Assembly (NCBI GenBank): GCA_009823505.1 | Contig: VZQC01012262.1 | Coordinates: forward strand, 635,865-699,864 | Source of the DNA: Rhizomys pruinosus | Taxonomy: Eukaryota; Chordata; Mammalia; Rodentia; Spalacidae | Reading direction: 5' to 3' | DNA length: 64,000 nucleotides | Shown: positions 45,501-56,719 of the stretch, piece after piece | Layout of the letters: every line of letters begins with the position of its first letter | Numbering within the stretch: the first letter of the stretch is position 1 | Translations under genes and position numbers: made by a program | The notes under the pieces: generated by a model | What the model was told of the DNA's origin: nothing | What the model saw: only the letters and a program-made list of their open reading frames with translations | Database searches by the model: none

Positions 45501-46740
45501 CTGCCATTGCACCTAGTTACCCATTAGTAACTTGAATGTAAGACCTATTGCTGAAGACACTACATACTTGAGATGCAGAACAAAGAGAAATCAAACTGGT
45601 TGTATCTGAAGTGCAATTTCTCTGTCTGGCTTGACCTTTTCAAATCATGGAGAAGAGATTGCTATGCATCTTACTGGCAGAGGTAGGCTCAATCAATTCA
45701 ATCCTTAACCCAACTGTCTGAACCCCTGTCGAACCTACTAATACACAACTGGTCTTGGCAATAACTATTTTGCCGTTGGTCAATAATCGGTGCACACATT
45801 ATTCTGAAACAACCAGACAACTCGTTCTAATTCAATTAAGGCTCTGCCTCTCACGAATCAAGCAAGTCTATACCTGGACATGTTATCAGGACCAAGACCC
45901 TGTAGCTAGACAGGTGATAGCCCATAGCAGAGAATCTACTACTATCATTCAGCTAAATATATATAAACATCAGAATTTAAAACTGACTCATTAATGACTA
46001 TCATAACACAGGATTTAGTGCCTTCTTCTCAAACACTAAACCCAAAGACTACTCTTCTTTGCACGCAGAGGCAATTCAACACTGAGGACCCAACATGTCA
46101 GAAAATAAAGAAGACACAGAGGTTACTCAGCCCTAAATGGACACCAATCAATACATTCTGCTCCCGAGGCTCAGCAATCACTATGGAAGGTTAGGTGGAA
46201 AGACTAGAAGAGCCAGAGGCAGGGCTGGAGATGATGGTACCTAGTGGTTAAGAGCGCCAACTGCTCTTCAGATGGACCCGGGTTCGATCCCTAGCACCCA
46301 CATGGCAGCTGAGAACCGTCTTTATCTCAAGTTCCAGAGGAACAATCACTCGCTCTTCTGGACCTCTGTGACACTGAAAGACACAGGTGCACAAACCTGC
46401 ATGCACACAGTTACATTCATACACATAAAAAAATAAATTTAAATTTAAAAAAAATGTTTTAAAAAAAAGAAGAGCCAGGCAAGAGATGAATATAAGAAAT
46501 TACCAACTGAACCCAGCATACTTATGACAGCATGCAGAAGACCTACGCAGACCCAAGACAGACAGGGGACCAGCATGGACAGAGGAGGTACAAGAAGCCA
46601 CAAACCTGGTTGAGGATACACTGGTAATTGATCATGCTGGGGGAGAGATGGGGGAATGATAGGAGAGGGAGGGAGAGAGGGAGGGAGAGAGGGAGGGAGG
46701 GAGGGAGGGAGGGAGGGAGGGAGGGGAGGGAGGGAGGGAG
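42553..46740 (+). repeat. Noisy duplicate of 36851-40771
   Basis: Collinear anchors: 36851/42553, 37850/43583, 38216/43991, 39061/44941, 40293/46222 and 40741/46671. The offset grows from 5702 to 5930, so this copy is about 228 bp longer over 3.9 kb, mostly by one- and two-base additions. It repeats the same L1, inverted L1 piece and SINEs. Open frames here (for example 43891-44190) are frameshift products of repeats. Confidence 0.95.
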
Positions 46741-46860
46741 AGTTTTTATTACTACGCTGATGTGATGGCTGGTTGGTCGATCAGACTCTACGGGATAGAC
46801 CCATACCCAACAGAACAATGCAAACAGATCACACCTGACAGGCCTTTAAAAAAGGAAAAA
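46741..46860 (+). mobile_element. L1 3' UTR end segment
   Basis: 'gatgtgatggctggttggtc' and 'gggatagacccatacccaac', then 'cacacctgacaggcctttaa' correspond to 15223-15313. Confidence 0.65.
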
Positions 46861-47090
46861 GCGGGGTGGAGAGATTAGCTAGCGGTTAAGAGCGCGACCG
46901 CTCTTGCAGAGGACCCGGGTTCGATCCCAGCCACCCACTTGCGGCTGAGAACCATCTGGAACTCCAAATCCAGGAGAACTCCAGCTCCAGGGAATCCGAA
47001 ACCCTCTCTGACCTCCGCGGCATTGCACGACACAGGTGCACAAACCTACACGCAGACAGTACATTCATACACATAAAAAATAAATAAAAA
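46861..47090 (+). repeat. B2/B3 SINE
   Basis: 'ggtggagagattagctagcg' to 'cacataaaaaataaataaaa'. A few missing bases (for example in 'ctctctgacctcc') suggest that this end of the block is still noisy. Confidence 0.9.
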
Positions 47091-47094
47091 AGGA

Positions 47095-47245
47095 AAAGCC
47101 AGACATGGTGGTTCACACCTTTAATCCCAACATTTAGGAAGCAGATCTCCGAGTTCAAGGCCAGTCTGGTCTACATATCCAGCTCCAGGCCACCAGCTGG
47201 GGTTATAGGGAGACCCTGCCTCAAAAGAACCAAAAAAAAAAAAAG
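47095..47245 (+). repeat. B1 SINE
   Basis: 'agccagacatggtggttcac' to 'agaccctgcctcaaaag', with a shortened middle and a poly-A tail. Confidence 0.88.
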
Positions 47246-47678
47246 TATGCCTTTGCCTTGTATCTAAGTAAAAAGCACATTGATTAGACCTAATTAGTCA
47301 GCTCTACTCAACTTGATTTAAATTTACCAAATAGTTTATACATATTTTAATTTAATTTTTATTGAGCACATTTCATACATTTCTTAATCAAATTTAGACT
47401 CATTCCCCCATCCATGTCCACCCCTTACGTCCCCCCACCCCCCCACCAGAGCTCATGATTCTATCTTACATTTAAGTCTTGTCATGCATCTTTTTCTCAG
47501 CTTATACATTTTTATTGAATGAAAAGAACTTTCTATAGCATCTTAAAGTCAAGGGTAGTAAGTATTCAACTTGATAACAGAACTGAAGCAAATACAAAAG
47601 TTTTAAATGTTCAGTAACTGAAGGTGACTTAGCCACTTTACCACACTTGCTCTCAAGTGTCCAAGGCCACGCCCGTAC

Positions 47679-47746
47679 CTGAGGTGATTGAGAAGAGGCT
47701 GAAGTCGTTCATCAGACTGCACAGTAGGCAAGGACCTCGCCGTTAG
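47679..47746 (-). CDS. PRIM2: PRIM2 coding exon (end of p58 N-terminal domain)
   Basis: First of three PRIM2 exons in transcript order. The minus strand encodes LTARSLPTVQSDERLQPLLN followed by HL and two bases (AG) of a split Ser codon. This matches human DNA primase large subunit at about residues 232-253, with Thr where human has Ala in SLPAVQ. The acceptor is a pyrimidine-rich tract ending TTTCAG and the donor is CAG/GTACGG. The exon enters in phase 0 and leaves two bases, which the next exon completes with T. PRIM2 partners PRIM1 in the nuclear primase-polymerase alpha complex that makes RNA-DNA primers. This piece is the end of the helical domain that binds PRIM1. The upstream exon is not in the window. 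Confidence 0.95.
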
Positions 47747-47889
47747 CTGAAAGCAGAGAAGAAAATTAACAGCAAGAGCTAAACAACGTACAAACATAAA
47801 TGATAAATGACTACTGGGTGGGGGCAGTCTAGGGGGCAGTAATTAAAGTACAAGAAGTGTTTCTGACTTTAAATCAAGGAACAATTCTG

Positions 47890-47985
47890 TGATTAAATTA
47901 ACACTCAGGAGGACAGTTTAAGGCCAGCCTTGGCTATGCTGGGAGACCCTGTCCCAGAAAACAGAACAAAGAAACAAAAAGCTTC
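47890..47985 (+). repeat. B1 fragment
   Basis: 'taacactcaggaggacagtt' to 'gaccctgtcccagaaaa'. Short and internally deleted. It lies just upstream of the PRIM2 exon in transcript direction. Confidence 0.65.
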
Positions 47986-48451
47986 ATTTTAAGAAATACA
48001 GGTTAAGTTATTGGGTTTAAAGTTAGGAGAAGGAAGCAAAGAGGCCACAGCCTAACTGAGTTCTAAAGCCTGTGCTCATGAGTACACTGTCTTTCAAATA
48101 AGTACGGAAATGTACAACTAACTTTACGGTATGATTCTAATACAACTATAGGCTGAGGAAAAGGACTTTCACTTATAGCTAAGACACCATTAAAATGGAA
48201 TACACACACTCTACCATGACTTCCTTCCTGTAACAACCACATTTATAAAGAATCAAGAAAATCTTTTAAGACTCAAAACAAACTCTCAGGATTTAGTATT
48301 GAAATATGACCCCAAACTTATCTACAAAATAAAAACTGAGAGCTAAGCCCTTAAAGTTAAACACCAGGCACCAAGCTGCCAGTGAATCAACAAAATATGA
48401 GCTTCTAACTCATTTTTTATTGCAATATTATTTCCATAACCTCTATTTTCC

Positions 48452-48618
48452 TTGTTTTTTTTTTTTTTTTTTTTGGTCTTTTTGAGACAGGGTCTCCCTG
48501 TAGCCCCAGCTGTCCTGGAACTCACTCTGTAGACCACGCTGGCCTTGAACTCACAAAGATCCGCCTGCCTCTGCCTCGCAAGTGCTAGGAGTAAAGGCAT
48601 GCGCCACTACGCCCAGCT
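48452..48618 (-). repeat. B1 SINE, first arm of an inverted pair
   Basis: T-run tail, 'gagacagggtctccctgtag' to 'gcgccactacgcccagc'. Near full length. Confidence 0.95.
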
Positions 48619-48687
48619 TCCTTGTTCTACGGGTGCACAAACTTGCATGCAGACAATACATTGATACACATACAGAAATAAATAAAT
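48619..48687 (+). repeat. B2/B3 SINE 3' end
   Basis: 'gggtgcacaaacttgcatgc' to 'agaaataaataaat'. Only the 3' 60 bp; the reverse B1 replaces the rest. Confidence 0.8.
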
Positions 48688-48842
48688 GCCGGGCGTGGTG
48701 GCGCATGCCTTTAATCCTAGCACTTGGGAGGCAGAGGCACGTGGATCTCTGTGAGTTCGAGGCCAGCCTGGTCTACAGAGTGAGTTCCAGGACAGCCAGA
48801 GCTACAGGGAGACCCTGTCTCAAAAAAGACAAAAAAAAAAAA
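48688..48842 (+). repeat. B1 SINE, second arm of an inverted pair
   Basis: 'gccgggcgtggtggcgcatg' to 'gaccctgtctcaaaaaag'. Among the best preserved B1 in the window. Confidence 0.96.
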
Positions 48843-49077
48843 GAATACCCTTTTATAAGAATTTGTCCTAGAAATTAAAGACATTTATCCAAATTAATCA
48901 GACAATGTAAAACGGGCTCAAAACTAGGCCAATTTCTTCTGAAGTCAATTATCATCAAAATTATCCTTGTATTCTACTAAAAGTATAGCATCTGATAATT
49001 CACTGAAAGGAATCTTAAGAAAAGTAATGAACTGAAAGATATCTTTTGGTATTATAGAGGGTATCCTTACTCTACTT

Positions 49078-49217
49078 TTTTGAGACAGGGTCCTCCTATA
49101 GCCCCAGCTGACCTGGAACTCACTATGTAGACCAGGCCAGCCTTGAACTCACAGAGCTCCACCTCCCTCTCTGCCTCCAGAATGCTGGGATTAAAGGTGT
49201 GTACCACCACACCTGGG
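49078..49217 (-). repeat. B1 SINE
   Basis: 'gagacagggtcctcctatag' to 'gtgtaccaccacacctgg'. A few short insertions ('ccctctct'). Confidence 0.92.
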
Positions 49218-49329
49218 TGCTCTACTTTTTTCATATAAGATTTCCTAAAAACAGAAAATCAAATTCTCAAAGCTACCTTTTTATTATACAAATAAAAACA
49301 CAACTACAATTTTTAATCTTCTGATACTT

Positions 49330-49375
49330 TAGGGCTGGGGCTGTAACTTAGTGGTGGAGCACCTGTTGAATATCT
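49330..49375 (+). repeat. ID-like tRNA-derived fragment
   Basis: 'agggctggggctgtaactta' with 'gtggtggagcacc' resembles the ID/B4 head. Very short. Confidence 0.5.
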
Positions 49376-50444
49376 TACTTGTTGAAAAACTGACCAAAAT
49401 GTCATTAGGTCATTTCATTAAATCTTCTCTATTAATAATGAATGAATTAATTAATTAATTAATAATGGCAAACATCCTGAGTTTCATATAAGTCAACACC
49501 TCAACAGTTATTAATTTAAAAGCATTAGACAATATGTGGTAATTTTAGCAAGCAACAAAATTTCAGTGTCCATGACAAATGTTAAATCTAGTATTTCATG
49601 CTTATAAAACGTATCAGTTATGAAGTTTTATACTTTATGAAGTTTAATACTTTAATATTTCTATAATGTAATCCTTAATGTCATATCTCTCTGTAAAACA
49701 TCACTTTCAGTGTTTAAGAAATTTCATGTCTCGGATCCATAGCTATTATCTAGAAAACGTCTGAATGACCTAGCTACATATTTTAAATGCAATTATCTAA
49801 AACCACAGCATCCAGGCTGGACTTTTTCACCCACTTATGTCAATTCCCATTGCCTGCTTCCTAATTAAGCCATCTTTTCTAAATGAAAACAAATATCTCA
49901 GCAACACCCAAATGTTTCCAAGACAGCTGTTCACTCTTTATGGGAAAGTTTCTAAAATATTCCTTCATCTTCATTTCATCCTCCATTTCCTTTTCCCTAC
50001 ACTGTTAGTAACTCTCCATTCATGCTTATATGTGTGCCTCACTTCCCATCTCTTCTCCAATTTAATCCCCACTAAAGGTCCAAAAGATGTCTTCAAATCT
50101 GGAATTACTCTCCCCGCTAATTAAAATCATCTAGCAGTTCCCCTCCACTTTCAGATTTTTACAGTGCTCTTTCACTCAACATTTTCTCACATTTTTCATT
50201 TTGGGCCACATTACTAAAACACTCAACTAAACGTGAGTGACTGACTCCAGCTCCTGCCAACTCCACGCAACGCAACTGGAGACGGTCAGGCAGACATCTG
50301 CCACAGCTGTAGTTTCTGGAACACACAGACTCAGTAATGTTGAGCCTCCCTGCTGCCAACCTGAGTTTCAAGTTTGATTATCAACCTTAAATTGGGAGCC
50401 AATGACCTGACAAAAATGTTCTCTAAGGGTTCTGCTTTGCAGCT

Positions 50445-50680
50445 TTTTATTTTTTTATTTTTAGTTGTTATTTTATGTGTATGAATGTTATGCCTGAATG
50501 GATGGACATAAGTGCACCCATGTTGTGCAGTGCCCACAAAGGTCAGAAGAGGGTGTTGGACCCCCAGGAACTGGAATTACAGAGGGTTGCTAGCCACCAA
50601 GTGGGTGGTGGGAATCAAACCCAGGTCCTCTTCAAGAGCAACCAGTGCTCTTAACCACTGAGCCATGTCTCCAGCCTGCT
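50445..50680 (-). repeat. B2/B3 SINE
   Basis: 'tttatgtgtatgaatgttat' in the tail to 'gagccatgtctccagcctg' in the head. Confidence 0.92.
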
Positions 50681-51059
50681 TTCCAATTTTTTAAAACAAT
50701 TAGCATTTTCAAAAATAACACATGGCTTCAGTTAAAAGGTATAGTAATAAAGCTATTCCAAAAAAAAAAAGCTATTCCAAAACTTTTTACAATGTTAGGC
50801 CTATCCACTGTCTTTTTGCTGACAGTGTAGGTGCGATGTCAGGGACAAATGGCTTTATGGGCTCTCCTCAAACTCCTAAGCTACCATATTTGTCCTCATC
50901 TCCACTTCACTATGAGGGGGCTGCATCCGTAGCACTGGTAACATAGTAGATAATCAGCATCTATGGATTGTGAGATAAATCTAAGAATATGCAACTAATC
51001 TCATTAATGGATGAAAACACAAGTGTACCTACGTACGTTTGATAAGCAAATTTTCAGAT

Positions 51060-51262
51060 TCCTACATGGTGGTATGTACTTGTAATCAGAACACTGGAGA
51101 GACAGAGACTGGGGCTCTCTGGCCAGTCAGCCTAAACTACTCAGCAAGCTCCAGGCTAATAAGAGACTGAACATGGCAGGTGGCACAACAGGAAGAACAC
51201 ATAAGGCTAACCTCTGGCCTTCACATATACATGTATACACACACATGCACACAGAGTAAGAA
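51060..51262 (+). repeat. B4-superfamily SINE
   Basis: 'tacatggtggtatgtacttg', 'ctctctggccagtcagcct' and a CA-rich tail. The tRNA-like head is absent. Confidence 0.7.
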
Positions 51263-51639
51263 TGTATCTTGCTAACTAACAACTCTCTTTTAAATGCCAA
51301 TAAGTATCACATAAACTTAAAGTAGTATGGAAAAGACCTGAGGTCTGTAGGAAGCTGTTACAACCTCTCACCATTTAAGACAAGAGGAAACCCCAGGCCT
51401 CAGGCCACAAGTACCTGGCTGCTGGCATGCATGGAGCTCATGTTAACACTTTAGATCTAGACACACAGTACAAAGCATTCTCCTCTGTTGCTCCATGTAT
51501 TCTGAATCTGTCACACATGGCATGTGAGCTGGACAGGAGCCTTTGCCTGATTGCTGAATATTATGATCCGATTCCCTTACTTCTCAAGATAGGACATCTT
51601 TCTTCAAGTTTTACTTCATCTCTGACTTTTAGTCTTTTA

Positions 51640-51880
51640 GTCTTTGGAGTTTGTCCATGAAAATCTCGCCATCATTTGGCATTTATTTGGTCACATGCCG
51701 CCTCTACACAGAGGCCTGCCCTGAACACCTGAAGCGTCTGTCACTACTTGAACTTTTGGATTACGTTCCCCACTTCTGTCTTTCTCTCCCTGAAAGAACA
51801 TAAACTCCATCAGCACAGGAACTTTTCTTTCTTGCCCACCACTTTCCCACCAGTGCTCGGGACATGTACTGTGTTAAGCA
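51640..51880 (+). mobile_element. L2-like LINE relic
   Basis: 'cctctacacagaggcctgcc' with 'gaacataaactccatcagca' and 'accagtgctcgggacatgta' follow the order of the L2 3' end. The open frames here come from this relic. Confidence 0.6.
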
Positions 51881-52369
51881 GCAGGTTCCCTGGAGATACT
51901 GTAGAGGAAAGAAAAGGCTCATATCTTCAAACATTTCCAGTGGAGGCAGGAGTTCAGCAAGGTCTGCCCTAGACAGTGCTCTTCTGGGTCTTGCATTGCT
52001 AATGTCCTCTTCAGTAAATATAACCTACCTACTAGAGGGCCATACACATTTTTCTTGCCGTTGCTAACTCAATGGAATGCCCAAAGTCCTTCTTTACAAG
52101 ATAGCAAGTGGTCCCTACATGGAAGGATGGCTTCCTGGTTCAAAACTCATAATTATAGATATATAGTACAAATTCATAGAAGATCAGTATGTGTTCATCT
52201 GGTACTTCCCCTTTAATCTAAATCTTTTCGGCTTTTGATGAGGGAGGTTTTGCTCACCAGATGATTGCTACAAATAAAACAAAAGTACCACACAGAGACG
52301 TATTTTCCAGACAGCATTAAAAACGTAAAGTCTTTCTGAATGAATCAAACCTATTTTTAGAAAATATCT

Positions 52370-52585
52370 GGGCCGGAAAGACAGCTCAGCTGTTAAGGGT
52401 GCTTGCGGCTCTTCCAGAGGACCTGAGTTCAATTCTCAGCCCCCATGTAGATGGCTCACAACTGCCTGTAACTCCGACTCCAAATGTTCCTATGCCCTCT
52501 TCTGGCCTCCACAGGCATGTGCAATCATGTGTGCATGCCCACAGGCAGACATACACATACATGCATAATTAAAAATATAATAAAG
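52370..52585 (+). repeat. B2/B3 SINE
   Basis: 'gggccggaaagacagctcag', 'gagttcaattctcagccccc' and 'cacatacatgcataatta'. Diverged. Confidence 0.88.
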
Positions 52586-52699
52586 GTTAGACAAAACCTC
52601 ATAAAACAGACCACTTCGAAACTAAACACAATGAACTGGCCATTGTGATGTGTCGGGCACTACTGAATCAGACTCATGTCCATCAAAGGTAAAGCAAAC

Positions 52700-52830
52700 A
52701 CAGGAGGGGTGTGGTGGTACACACCGGTTTGTAATCTCAGCACTGAGGATGCTGAAAGTAGGAGAAGAGAGACTTTAGCCCACCATGGTCTACACGGTGA
52801 GACCTGACTCACCTCCCCACACCCCAAAGA
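52700..52830 (+). repeat. B1-like SINE, diverged
   Basis: 'ggggtgtggtggtacacacc' to 'gacctgactcacctcccc'. Recognisable landmarks at low identity. Confidence 0.65.
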
Positions 52831-53599
52831 GAAAACATACACAGAATACTTCCTTTTTATACTTTCCACTTACGTGAAACCAATTCAACATAGCTAAAAA
52901 TAAAACTTGGACAGTAGGAAAAGAGTAGTTTTTAAAACTATGCTGTACATTCAATAGCAGGCTTTAAAGGCTTTTGTGAAGAAAGCTTTTTGGGTTGTTG
53001 TTCACCTATCTGGGAAAAGAAAAGGGACAAGTAACTGGAGAAGTTTGAATTTTCCAAATGACATTCTCTCCCTTTCCTGAAATTCAAGCAAATTAAGTTC
53101 TGAAGCAACATGACAGCACAACTTCGGATGACTCCTGGAGGTAAGCACACGGCTGTCTGTCATGCTATTTTGTACACATGTATGTTTGAAATAGTTTAAG
53201 ATAGGAAGGTAACAACAGAGTAAAAGGCATCAAGGAGAGCACGCTTTCACAGAAGCAAGGCGAGCCATCAAGAGGATGGTACCAGCACATTCACAGCCAA
53301 GAACCAAACTATGGCAGGGACAGATATGACCATGACTACCTGTGGCATTTTCATAGACAATTGTGCAGAACTGTAGCTGGAGAAAAAAGAGTCATCTACA
53401 GTGGGTGGTTAGCAAGCCCTGGCTGCTCAGGCTCAGGCTCAGATTCAGATAAGGACCTTCCTTTGCTATGGCAGGTGGGGGAGGAGTACCTTCTAATGGC
53501 TGTTCTATGGCCTGCTTCTGGGCATAAAGGACAGGCAGAAGGTGAGGGTTACCTGCTTGCTTCTGTTGTGTCCCCACATATGCAGGTGCCCTAACTTGG

Positions 53600-53997
53600 A
53601 GTACTCTGGTGTTAAAGGTTGTTTTCTGTTGCAGTGATAAACATGACAAAAGCAATCTGGTGAGGAAAGCTTCTTGGTGTCCGCTTCTAGGGCACAGAGC
53701 ATCACTGCCAGAAGTCAGGGCAGAAGCCTGGAGGCAAGACTGAAGCAGAGACCACCAGAGGAATGCTGCTTGGGCTTGCTTCCCCTGACTTGCTCCTGAC
53801 TCACTCAGCTGGGTTTCTTAAACAGCCCAGCCCCCCTGTGCAGGGGTGGCATCACCCCCTTGCCCTGGGCCTCCTATATCAGTTAGTAATCAAGAACATG
53901 CCCACAGGCCAGCCCTGATGGAAGTAATGCCCCAACTGAGATTCCCTCTTCCAAGGTGACTGGTTTGTGTCAAGTTGAGAAAAACCAACCAGTACAT
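53600..53997 (+). mobile_element. Rodent dispersed repeat, near full length
   Basis: 'ttctgttgcagtgataaaca' at the left and 'gtttgtgtcaagttgagaaa' at the right are the two ends of the same repeat as at 18183 and 63465. Intact here. Recalled as URR1-like. Confidence 0.6.
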
Positions 53998-54742
53998 GTC
54001 CGGAACCCCATCAGCTTCAACCATACCCAGGAATGGCAAAACTGATTATTGGTTTCTGCTCTGGATATGGAAAAGGAGGTATCTTCTATCCTTAGTTGAA
54101 GCTGGATATTAAGAAAAATGGGGATATTTATCAATAGAGTTACGAGCTTTGTAACACTGATTAAAATTAGAGGAAACACATGACCAGTAATTCCAGTAAC
54201 TCTTTTGTTGCACACCTGGAATAACTGAACTCTACTGTGGAAAAACTGTCCTCTGAAGGGAGCACTTTGCCTACAAGGTAGAAGCCCACTGTTGCCCTGA
54301 AGAATCTCAGTGTGGGCCAGTTACTAATCTGGAGTAGAAGTTTTAAGGGGCTGATGGGGACCTATGGGAAGAAATATTTTTCATGATTTTCTATTTTAGA
54401 TGATAGGCACAAGAATGAATTAAACACAGGGTCAAATACAGTAAATGGTTCTCAAAGAGTCAATAGTCACTTTAAGAACAAAGGTGGTTTAATCAGTTGA
54501 AAATGAACAAGAAGGTGGCTTCATTTTAGAATAATAAATCCCTTCTTTCCGAACTGCTCACCCAGCACTGGCTAAATTAAAGCACATAAAAATGACAAGA
54601 AAACAAGGCTCACTTAGAAAATATTGCTCAGTTTTGCTTTCTGGGGGTTTTACTCTCTACCAGTCACTTCTGCTTCCTTCCAAAATTCACAAGGAATGGC
54701 AATATCTAACATGAAGAATCCATCTGAACAGAAATCCAAGAC

Positions 54743-55125
54743 AGGGATGGAGAGATGGCTCAGCACTTATGAGCACTGGCTGCTCTGGGACTAGGACTGG
54801 GTCCCAGCACCCATGTGGAGGCTAACAACTGCCCATATGCCAATTCCAAGGAAGCCATCACACTCTTCTGGCCTCCACAGGTACCACATTACACAGGTGC
54901 AGTTACACACTTGCAGACAAAGCACCCATACACATAAAATAAAAATCCACAGGTTCCACATTACACAGGTGCAGTTACACACTTGCAGACAAAGCACCCA
55001 TACACATAAAATAAAAATCCACAGATTCCACATTACACAGGTGCAGTTACACACTTGCAGACAAAGCACCCATACACATAAAATAAAAATAAATAAACAA
55101 AAAAATCTTTAAAACAATAAAGAAA
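54743..55125 (+). repeat. B2/B3 SINE with triplicated 3' part
   Basis: Head 'gggatggagagatggctcag' at 54747. From 54875 a 72-bp unit (CCACAGGT.CCACATTACAC to AAATAAAAAT) occurs at 54875, 54947 and 55019 with very few differences. The final A-rich tail follows. Confidence 0.95.
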
Positions 55126-56394
55126 TCCAAGACCCATGATGAGTGAAGTCAGCCACCATCTTTCATATAATATTGTTTATTCAATTAAGAACAGTATTTG
55201 GTGCCACTGGTATCAGGGAAGTAAGAGCTACATATCTTTACAAATGATGAAAATACCAAATTTAGCTTACATAAAAAAAACAGAAAATACTTATCAAAAT
55301 ATTTTACATGCTCTTCATTTCATATATCTGAAATGGCCATATGTAGCCTAGAACATGCTACACACACCAACTCAAAATTTTTTTCTAACTATATTAAAAA
55401 TGCATAGATTATGCTTATGCATATATCCTAAAGGACACATGATTTATGTGTTAAGTTCCTGAAACCAAAAGGCAAAATTTTCCAAACAGATCTTACAGTA
55501 ACAAAGAAGATACAGCCTAAAAAAACAGGTTGTTGAACAGAGCTATCATTTTTACTACTGAGACCAAAGCAGATGTCAAATAAAATTAACTTTTACAAGC
55601 AGCTGCTGTTTTAACTTCATTGATTTTAACAACAGAAAATCCTTTATCTCTTTGAACTACATTTTCTCCTAAGAGCAATGGCTCCTGACTACAAACCCAC
55701 ATCACGAACTTCCAGAGTCAGTTTCTACTTGCTTCTGTAGCCATGTCTGTTCTGTCTCATCACCTCCCTGCAGGCCGGACACTGCTCCTCGCTAACCCTA
55801 ACACCCAGTACTCAAGTCCATTCCCTACCAAACTTGATGGCTTGCACAGTGCTCATGCACGGTTACCTCACTGGATCAGCACAGCAGAGGTGGGCTCATC
55901 GGCACAATGCTGCGCAGTGTCCATGGATAGTTCCCTGTCTGCTGGCCGCCAACATGATATGTAATCTCTAAAGCAGAGCAAAATACAGAGATTCCATGTG
56001 AGCTGTAAACATGAGAATACTAAGCACTGCAGGTATTTCTAGCCCGGGGGGCTGGATGATGTGAAGATCTGAAAGGAGCAAGCATGGGACCATGCAGATA
56101 TCCACATCTGACTTCTAATCATGAAGCCTCAGTGTGCAAACAGCACAAGCTACCCTGAGCACCTTACTGATGCTGCATTGTACTTACAAATGTGAAATGG
56201 CTGCTTTAGCAAGAAGAGTAAGAGATGTGCAATGACAGCCAGCCACACATGGATCACTGAACTGTCTCTTTAGAGTCCCCCACAAAAAATTATTTACCTT
56301 GTGACTTCCCTGATAATTTGGGCTCATAATTCTTAGGTTACAGCAAGCAGTTTCATGATTAACTTACCCTCTTTTTGCCTCTCTTCTCCTTTCT

Positions 56395-56480
56395 TTCTAG
56401 TCCTGGAGATAAACTCAGGGTCTGTCAGACACTAAGCAAGTACTCTACAACTAAGTTATATTCCCAACCTCCACAATCAG
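56395..56480 (-). repeat. ID-like SINE fragment
   Basis: Reverse 'tcctggagataaactcaggg' to 'aactaagttatattcccaac', the ID/B4 head. Confidence 0.6.
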
Positions 56481-56719
56481 ATTTCTCAAGATCAAAAGAA
56501 GAATCTGGCAATGGAATTCAATATGCTTTGCTTTTCAAGACGTTGAACATACCAGCCTTTGGTGTGACCTCTTCAAAGATTTTTCTCATGGAATAAAGGT
56601 CCAGCAACACGAGGAGTTTATGGGGCCTGATATTCCATGATGGCTGAGGTATAAGTGAGCTTGCTTCACCCCAATAACCTAGAAGGCCGGAAGGAGCTAA
56701 AGCCAGCTCCCACATGTCT

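Larger units (their letters stand above)
12433..47678 (-). other. PRIM2: PRIM2 intron, about 35.2 kb
   Basis: Bounded by the donor at 47677-47678 and the acceptor at 12433-12434. Most of it is repeats (listed separately), including the composite L1 and the near-duplicate block at 42553-46740. If that block is an assembly artefact, the real intron is shorter by about 4-6 kb. No recognisable content was seen at 13206-13480, 13900-14390, 22350-23600, 23750-24550, 27320-28970, 29400-29930, 31000-31800 and 41780-42475. Confidence 0.85.

Noticed and set aside
52938..53150. Minus-strand frame considered as the missing upstream PRIM2 exon
   Set aside because: Its peptide does not resemble the expected PRIM2 segment before residue 232.
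55743..55964. 73-codon plus-strand frame
   Set aside because: No recognised domain, no splice-site pair in keeping with an exon, ordinary AT-rich intron around it.
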